NCBI GenBank assembly: GCA_038326205.1
Contig: JBBQJV010000001.1
Coordinates: 1 to 64,000 of the forward strand
Direction: 5' to 3'
Origin: UBA7672 sp038326205
Lineage (GTDB): Bacteria > Pseudomonadota > Alphaproteobacteria > Caulobacterales > Hyphomonadaceae
Length of the DNA: 64,000 nucleotides
The notes under the pieces are model-generated. The model saw only the letters and a list, made by a program, of their open reading frames with translations, was not told the origin of the DNA and made no database searches. This document shows, one piece after another, positions 59,901 through 64,000 of the stretch (positions within the stretch are counted from its first letter, which is position 1; every line of letters begins with the position of its first letter). Both the position numbers and the translations under genes were made by a program.

Positions 59901-60503
59901 ATGATCGACGGCTTTCGATTTCTGCCGGAATATTTTCGCGCCGACGCTCAACGCGCGCTGGTGGCTGAAGTGCTTGGCCTGCTGGGGGAGAACCCGCTTT
60001 ACCGCGGTGCGATGCCGCGCACGGGAAAGCCGCTGTCGGTTCGAAATACCAATTTCGGGCCGCTCGGGTGGGTCAGCGATATCAAGGGCTATCGCTATCA
60101 GGCGCACCATCCCGAGACGGGCCGGGCGTGGCCAGCGATTCCGGATGCTCTGATGGCTTTGTGGCGGGAGGTGTCGGGTTACGACGCGCCGCCGCAGGCC
60201 TGTCTGGTCAACTGGTACGATGGCGAGGCGCGGCTGGGTCTGCACATTGATGCGGATGAAAGCGCGAAGGAGGCGCCCGTCGTGTCTGTCTCGCTGGGGT
60301 CGCGGGCGCTGTTCCGGCTCGGCGGGCTCGAAAGAACCAGCCCGACATCTTCGATGCGGCTGGCGTCAGGAGATGTTGTGGTTCTGGGCGGGCAGTCGCG
60401 CCGCGCCTATCACGGGGTCGATCGGATCCATCCGGACAGCTCGACACTCGTGCCCGGCGGCGGGCGCATCAACCTCACCTTGCGGCGCGTTACTGCGCCC
60501 TGA
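59901..60503 (+). CDS. alkB: AlkB-family alpha-ketoglutarate-dependent dioxygenase
   Basis: A 200-residue AlkB. The Fe(II) ligands are His and Asp in LGLHIDADE and the later His in YHGVDRI; the 2-oxoglutarate arginines are in GGRINLTLRR. The substrate-recognition part contains NYYxxG-like NWYDGEARLG. It removes alkyl groups such as 1-methyladenine and 3-methylcytosine by oxidation. It follows metK by 58 bases. Confidence 0.93.
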   Translation: MIDGFRFLPEYFRADAQRALVAEVLGLLGENPLYRGAMPRTGKPLSVRNTNFGPLGWVSDIKGYRYQAHHPETGRAWPAIPDALMALWREVSGYDAPPQACLVNWYDGEARLGLHIDADESAKEAPVVSVSLGSRALFRLGGLERTSPTSSMRLASGDVVVLGGQSRRAYHGVDRIHPDSSTLVPGGGRINLTLRRVTAP

Positions 60504-60512
60504 GTCTGCGGA

Positions 60513-60800
60513 TCATACGGTCTGCGGACCGTCCACACGCCAGTGCAGATTGAGAACCGGGCGCTCACTGGCCGGCGCGTTGTCCGCGAGCATGCGGCCG
60601 AGGGGGTGATTGCCGATCTTGCGGCGGAGATCCTCGTCCGTGGACTCAGAAGCCATGCGATAGACGCGGCTTTTCGGATCACGCTCGTCGATGATCAGGA
60701 CGTCGGCATTGCCGCGGAACCAGGCGCCACGGGCGTGGCCGTCATGGTCGATGTGGAACACGACGACGGCCTTTTTCTTTTCAGTCTGGAACGGCCACAT
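60513..60800 (-). CDS. small hypothetical protein
   Basis: A 95-residue protein starting MWPFQTEKKKAVVVFHIDHDGHARGAWFRGNADVLIIDERDPKSRVYRM. The FHIDHDGHARGAWFRGNADVLI pattern with two short His-Asp motifs looks like a conserved beta-rich core, but I cannot name a family. aggggat lies upstream of the ATG at 60800; longer in-frame starts reach 60893. It converges on alkB with a 9-base gap. Confidence 0.6.
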   Translation of the reverse strand: MWPFQTEKKKAVVVFHIDHDGHARGAWFRGNADVLIIDERDPKSRVYRMASESTDEDLRRKIGNHPLGRMLADNAPASERPVLNLHWRVDGPQTV

Positions 60801-60974
60801 TAAATGGATCCCCTGAGATCGAATAGCCATGACGGCCCCAGCCGTCTTCCAGTCACCAACGATCGAGTAGCGTTGCCGTTCCCGGCTCTCCAAAAATCCC
60901 TGTTTTGCAGGGCGTACGTGGCGCCAAACACACGGGTTAAGCAGGCATTAAACAGGGTCGGGTAGGATCTTCCC

Positions 60975-61790
60975 ATGACACTGCCCCTGTCATCGATCAA
61001 CTTGCTTTTCTCCTCGAGCACCAGCTCGGGCGGCGTCGATTTCTCGTTCCTCACAAAGAGTTCGTCGTCCTCCAGTTCGGGCGTCGTTGCCGGGGCAGGG
61101 TCGATCAAGATCGCCCTCGCCAACGCCGAGAAGAACGAGGCCAAGCAACTCGCGCAGGTCGCCAAGGACCCGCAGGTCGCCAAGGACCTCGCGCGCTACG
61201 CCAAGGTCGTGAACGGCGCCAAGACGATGAACGACGTGCTGAACGATCCTGTGGCGCGCAAGGTGTTCATGACGGCCAACGGCCTCAAGGGTAGCGTCGA
61301 CTATGTCGGGCTTGCCAAGAAGGCGCTGAATTCCGATCCGAGTGATACGCGCTCGCCCGCCGCCAAGCTCGCGAGCATTGATGGCGGTTGGTATGACACC
61401 GTGAAGAAATGGCCGGTGGGTCTGGCCGGCATCGGCGTGCTGCAGGTGTCGGATGCAGTCACCGAGATCAGTGCGGACTATGTCGCCGAAAAACGGCTCG
61501 ACATGCTGGACGCGCAGCTGCCGGGCCTGGGCTCGGCGGTGCTGTTCAAGGAGATCGCGCCGAACCTCAAGGATGCGCTCGATATTCTGGGCTCGCCGCT
61601 CGGCCGCGAGATCATCACAACGGCCCTGAACATTCCCAAGCAGATCGCGGTGCAGTCGATTGAGGCGCAGCAGAAAGCGATCAACCAGCGGATGAACCCA
61701 GCCAAGCTGAGCAATCCGACGTATGTGAGCACGATAGCCGAGCGTTACCTGATGATGCTCAATGGCGGCATTGGCGGCGTCACTGCGTAA
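60975..61790 (+). CDS. DUF1217-like protein, flagellum-associated family
   Basis: A 271-residue protein: a Ser-rich N-terminus, then VAKDLARYAKVVNGAKTMNDVLNDPVARKVFMTANGL and KALNSDPSDTRSPAAKLASIDGGWYD. The 'yak-x-v-dvl-x-D-p-x-...-A-x-GL-...-SD-x-D-x-S-x-A-x-KL' outline fits DUF1217, a family usually found in alphaproteobacterial flagellar clusters. No flagellar genes are near, so this is a detached member or a misassignment. It diverges from the small minus-strand gene and is preceded by about 80 bases of plain intergenic DNA. Confidence 0.65.
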   Translation: MTLPLSSINLLFSSSTSSGGVDFSFLTKSSSSSSSGVVAGAGSIKIALANAEKNEAKQLAQVAKDPQVAKDLARYAKVVNGAKTMNDVLNDPVARKVFMTANGLKGSVDYVGLAKKALNSDPSDTRSPAAKLASIDGGWYDTVKKWPVGLAGIGVLQVSDAVTEISADYVAEKRLDMLDAQLPGLGSAVLFKEIAPNLKDALDILGSPLGREIITTALNIPKQIAVQSIEAQQKAINQRMNPAKLSNPTYVSTIAERYLMMLNGGIGGVTA

Positions 61791-61908
61791 CGCGCGACGC
61801 TGCGATCTCAGACGGCGATGCGCTGAGGCGGGTTACGATTTTCAGATTTCTGGCAAGACGAAACGGAGATCCGCGACAGCAGAAACTACGCCTGAAAGAC
61901 AGTTGCCC

Positions 61909-61985
61909 CGTCTCGCGACGCAGACGTCGCGATCCACCTCCCTCAATGCCGCGCGCTGAGGGAGGAAAAAGAACGGTGCTGTTTT
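61909..61985. repeat. dispersed intergenic palindromic repeat, copy B
   Basis: From 61908 to 61940 the sequence matches copy A (2843-2875) at 31 of 33 bases, including a 19-base perfect run ending gatccacctc. It continues with cgcgctgagggagg and a ggtgctgttttcctc arm, mirroring copy A. It overlaps the 3' end of the minus-strand membrane protein gene, providing that gene's stop codon and last residues (SSLSARH). Confidence 0.7.
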
Positions 61986-62413
61986 CCTCTACCGGCGACA
62001 TGTCCGCCGAAGCTCGAAGAGTTTAGGCGGAAGCCGGGGCAGTTGCTGTTGGTCACATCGCGCTGGCTGGTGCTGTAGCGTTCACAGAGCGCGTGGACGT
62101 CGGCGCGGGAGTAGGCTTCGAGGTTGCCGAAGGCGCGTTGGTAGGACTGGAAGCGGCGCGTGGTCTCGTTCCAGTCGTCGGAGGCTTCCACGAGCGTGAA
62201 CTCAACCGCGCGGCGGTCCCAGTCGAGGCGGGCTTTGGTGTGGGCCAACAGGATCGGGAATTCGTCGTAGACGGATTTCGGGACTTTCTTTCCGCGGATG
62301 GCTTTAAAGCCATTGGTGATCACGAGGATTATCAACGGCCAGAAGCTGATCAGGAAACCTAGCAGGGCCAGGATGTCGCGCAGCAGCCACAAAGGGAGGC
62401 CTCGGCGTTTCAT
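61943..62413 (-). CDS. small membrane protein, C-terminus running into a repeat
   Basis: A 156-residue protein with two hydrophobic segments close to the N-terminus (LLRDILALLGFLISF and WPLIILVITNGF), then a soluble part with YDEFPILLAHTKARLDWDRRAVEFTLVEA and a single CERYS cysteine followed by NSNCP. The final residues are encoded by the dispersed repeat, so the original C-terminus may have been replaced. A TATAAT hexamer lies 7 bases ahead of the ATG, implying a leaderless transcript. No family recognised. Confidence 0.6.
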   Translation of the reverse strand: MKRRGLPLWLLRDILALLGFLISFWPLIILVITNGFKAIRGKKVPKSVYDEFPILLAHTKARLDWDRRAVEFTLVEASDDWNETTRRFQSYQRAFGNLEAYSRADVHALCERYSTSQRDVTNSNCPGFRLNSSSFGGHVAGRGKQHRSFSSLSARH

Positions 62414-62420
62414 GGGCGCG

Positions 62421-62426
62421 ATTATA
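62421..62426 (-). promoter_or_regulatory. consensus -10 hexamer directly ahead of the 62413 start
   Basis: Read on the minus strand, TATAAT occupies 62426-62421 and the ATG follows after 7 bases, about where transcription would start. No good -35 hexamer at 17 bases is present. If real, the mRNA is leaderless. Confidence 0.4.
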
Positions 62427-62880
62427 AGTTCGCTGGGAGGTCAGCCGACTTGGGGCAGAGCAATCCGCCGAAAATTTCGGGCAAGCGTTTGAGGTCGCTG
62501 GAGAAGGTTTTTACGTTTCCGCCGAGTCTGGACGGCGGCCTTCCAACACAACGCGGCGTAACCTTTCGCGGTTGTTTGCCTTGATCACGTTCATTCCGGG
62601 CGGAAGTGTGAAGCCCCGGAGGCCCGGAACCCGAAGAGGTTCGCACCGGCCCATATTGCCCCAGGGTTCCAGCTCACGCGCTTTGCGCGCGTCCGGAACG
62701 GCAGTGAGCGGTCGGGAGAGCTCCAGCGAGGCCGCAACCAAGACCCTTGGGGGCTGGCCCGAGCGTGACTTCCGGATTCCTGGACGCGGTCCCGACCTGT
62801 CGGCTTTTGCGTGAATTCGGCGTCAGGGACGTTAACGGGCGCGTGGCGGATTACTTAGTGACCTGATTTCGATACGGAAA
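62427..62880. other. intergenic gap between two outward-facing small membrane protein genes
   Basis: About 450 bases. Short open frames on both strands (roughly 62511-62814) are rich in Arg, Pro and Gly and lack good start signals; one reads as a continuous frame of 80 codons, but I see nothing family-like. Several ccgga/tccgg-type inverted motifs suggest decayed repeat elements. No RNA gene was recognised. Confidence 0.4.
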
Positions 62881-62905
62881 AATGGATTCCGCGCCAATCC
62901 TTGTA

Positions 62906-62922
62906 ATGCGACTAAGTCGCAT
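62906..62922. promoter_or_regulatory. Fur-like palindromic box ahead of DUF2061 gene
   Basis: atgcgac and gtcgcat face each other across taa, 31 bases upstream of the DUF2061 gene. The core TGCGACTAAGTCGCA differs by two bases from the proteobacterial Fur-box core TGCGAAT-N-ATTCGCA (as I recall it). An adjacent atatacgtat palindrome follows. A fur gene is present in this window. Confidence 0.45.
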
Positions 62923-62953
62923 ATACGTATTGCTTCAAGGAGGGACGCCGCTT

Positions 62954-63286
62954 ATGCACGCGCACGTTCAATCGAACTCCGGCGCTGGTGATGCCCCGGC
63001 CGACAGGGCAGGCCTTGAGCCAACGCCCTCCGGCGGAAGCGGCCAGCGCCGGCTACTTCGCAAGCGCTTCACCGGCGGCTTGCGGATTACGGCGCTGAAG
63101 CCGGTCACCTATTCCCTGATGCATCTGAGCGTCGCGATCAGCGTCGCCTATGCGCTGACGCGCGACTGGCGCATCGCGCTGGGCGTTGGCGTGATCGAGC
63201 CGATGGTGCAGACGATAGCCTACACGCTTCACGAGAAGGCGTGGTCGCGGAGCGCGCGCCCCCCAACCCCGGACACAAAAGCGTAG
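62954..63286 (+). CDS. DUF2061-domain membrane protein
   Basis: A 110-residue protein. After a polar, Gly/Pro-rich N-terminus comes the DUF2061 core: KPVTYSLMHLSVAISVAYALTRDW and RIALGVGVIEPMVQTIAYTLHEKAW, which would form two membrane helices. The function of the family is unknown. ggaggg lies 9 bases ahead of the ATG at 62954. A Fur-like palindrome sits just upstream, so iron-responsive expression is possible. Confidence 0.85.
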   Translation: MHAHVQSNSGAGDAPADRAGLEPTPSGGSGQRRLLRKRFTGGLRITALKPVTYSLMHLSVAISVAYALTRDWRIALGVGVIEPMVQTIAYTLHEKAWSRSARPPTPDTKA

Positions 63287-63319
63287 TCGGAAAGCCGAAG
63301 AGGACAGCGCCTGCTGTCT

Positions 63320-63916
63320 TTACTGCTTCGCCCCGCCGCCGCTGACAGCGACGAGGGCGGCGCGGAGCGTGCGGTCGCCGATGCGCCAGCCGGACTGGTA
63401 GAGTTCGGCGACGGAGCCTGCGGGATGTTCCGAGGGTACCTGCGTGACTGCCTGGTGCATGGCGGGATCGAAGGCGGCGCCGGGCGAGGAATCGATGGCG
63501 GTGACGCCGTGGCGCGCCAGCACGGTGACGAGCTCCTTCTGGGTCAGCTCGACGCCCTCCAGCGCGGTCTTGACGGCATCCGTCATGATGCCACGGCTTT
63601 CGGGCGGCACGGAATCGACAGCGCGTGCAAGGTTGTCAGCGACGTTGAGCAGGTCGCGTGCGAATTTCTCCACGGCGTAAAGGCGTGCTTCCTCGATCTG
63701 GCGGTTGGCGCGCTTGCGGACATTGTCGGTCTCGGCGAGGGCGCGCAGAAGGTTGTCCTTCAGCTGGTCGCGCTCTTTCTCGAGCCCGGCGACGATTTCG
63801 GCGAGCGGGTTCGTACGCATCGACTGGGTATGGCCTACGGCCTCGTCCATTCCTTCGCTCTCCGCCGCGAGCATCGCTTCGTCTTCGTTCATGTCGCTCT
63901 GGGTGTTGTCGCTCAT
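63320..63916 (-). CDS. grpE: nucleotide exchange factor GrpE
   Basis: A 198-residue GrpE, the ADP-release factor for DnaK. The acidic N-terminus is followed by the long coiled coil (EIVAGLEKERDQLKDNLLRALAETDNVRKRANR) and the beta-domain ending in GWRIGDRTLRAALVAVS, the family signature. It follows hrcA by four bases, the common hrcA-grpE heat-shock operon. Confidence 0.97.
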   Translation of the reverse strand: MSDNTQSDMNEDEAMLAAESEGMDEAVGHTQSMRTNPLAEIVAGLEKERDQLKDNLLRALAETDNVRKRANRQIEEARLYAVEKFARDLLNVADNLARAVDSVPPESRGIMTDAVKTALEGVELTQKELVTVLARHGVTAIDSSPGAAFDPAMHQAVTQVPSEHPAGSVAELYQSGWRIGDRTLRAALVAVSGGGAKQ

Positions 63917-63920
63917 ACGC

Positions 63921-64000
63921 CTACTCTCTCTTAGCAGTCCCGCGCCCTTCGCCGAGAATCCGGCCGACGACCTGCGCGGTATAGTCCACCATCGGTATCA
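63921..64000 (-). CDS. hrcA: heat-inducible repressor HrcA, C-terminal end only
   Basis: The last 25 codons of HrcA, cut by the window edge: IPMVDYTAQVVGRILGEGRG followed by a short basic tail and a stop. The V-D-Y-T-A-x-V-[VI]-G ending is diagnostic. HrcA represses groESL and other chaperone genes through CIRCE; CIRCE itself is not in view. Confidence 0.92.
   Translation of the reverse strand, partial: IPMVDYTAQVVGRILGEGRGTAKRE

Noticed and set aside
1..64000. tRNA, rRNA or CRISPR loci
   Set aside because: All gaps over 100 bases were read; no cloverleaf-type T-loop/acceptor pairs, rRNA segments or regularly spaced direct repeats were found.

Overview
The window is about 64 kb of GC-rich chromosome from an alphaproteobacterium, most likely a member of the Caulobacterales / Hyphomonadaceae. 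The evidence is the gene order mnmE-mnmG-rsmG-parA-parB, then DUF3576-leuS-lptE-holA on the opposite strand, then an ntrZ-like gene, a thiE-like gene, yggS and a cenR-type response regulator. As I recall it, this matches the order next to parAB in Caulobacter. The later blocks glnD-murJ-trpS and tsaB-rimI-fur-miaB-phoH-ybeY-corC-lnt-metK are also typical of the class. No rRNA or tRNA gene, CRISPR array, prophage or complete insertion sequence was seen.

Layout. Positions 1-5.4 kb hold the chromosome-partitioning locus, with four parS-type palindromes, two of them inside the reading frames of mnmG and rsmG. Positions 5.7-12.3 kb (minus strand) hold a haem-containing PQQ-type sugar dehydrogenase lipoprotein and the holA/lptE/leuS/DUF3576 operon. 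Positions 12.4-23.5 kb are a mosaic of envelope and small metabolic genes: porin-like protein, NtrZ-like protein, ThiE-like protein, YggS, YhhN, L,D-transpeptidase, CenR, a sulfotransferase, exonuclease III, LolA, three tandem Cys-x8-Cys membrane peptides and a cold-shock protein. Positions 23.5-38.2 kb hold ftsK, amt, a UbiH-family monooxygenase, a soluble hybrid histidine kinase, an AmpG-type permease, maeB and mutS.

Positions 38.2-38.9 kb hold the most unusual object: two tandem 43-residue membrane peptides behind a textbook sigma-54 promoter and closed by an intrinsic terminator. Positions 38.9-49.7 kb hold pnuC-nadR (NAD precursor salvage), glnD, murJ, trpS, a copper chaperone, a UspA-like protein, nfuA and a nitroreductase. 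Positions 49.7-50.95 kb are a small accessory pocket with a SMI1/KNR4 protein. Positions 51-59.8 kb are a long plus-strand housekeeping run from tsaB to metK. Positions 59.9-64 kb hold alkB, a DUF1217-like gene, a DUF2061 gene behind a Fur-like box, grpE and the end of hrcA.

Several genes share themes. ParAB/parS, FtsK and MutS handle chromosome segregation and repair. CenR, NtrZ, L,D-transpeptidase, AmpG, MurJ, Lnt, LolA and LptE concern the envelope. Amt, GlnD, NtrZ and a sigma-54 promoter concern nitrogen or RpoN regulation. Dispersed palindromic repeats occur in several intergenic gaps.
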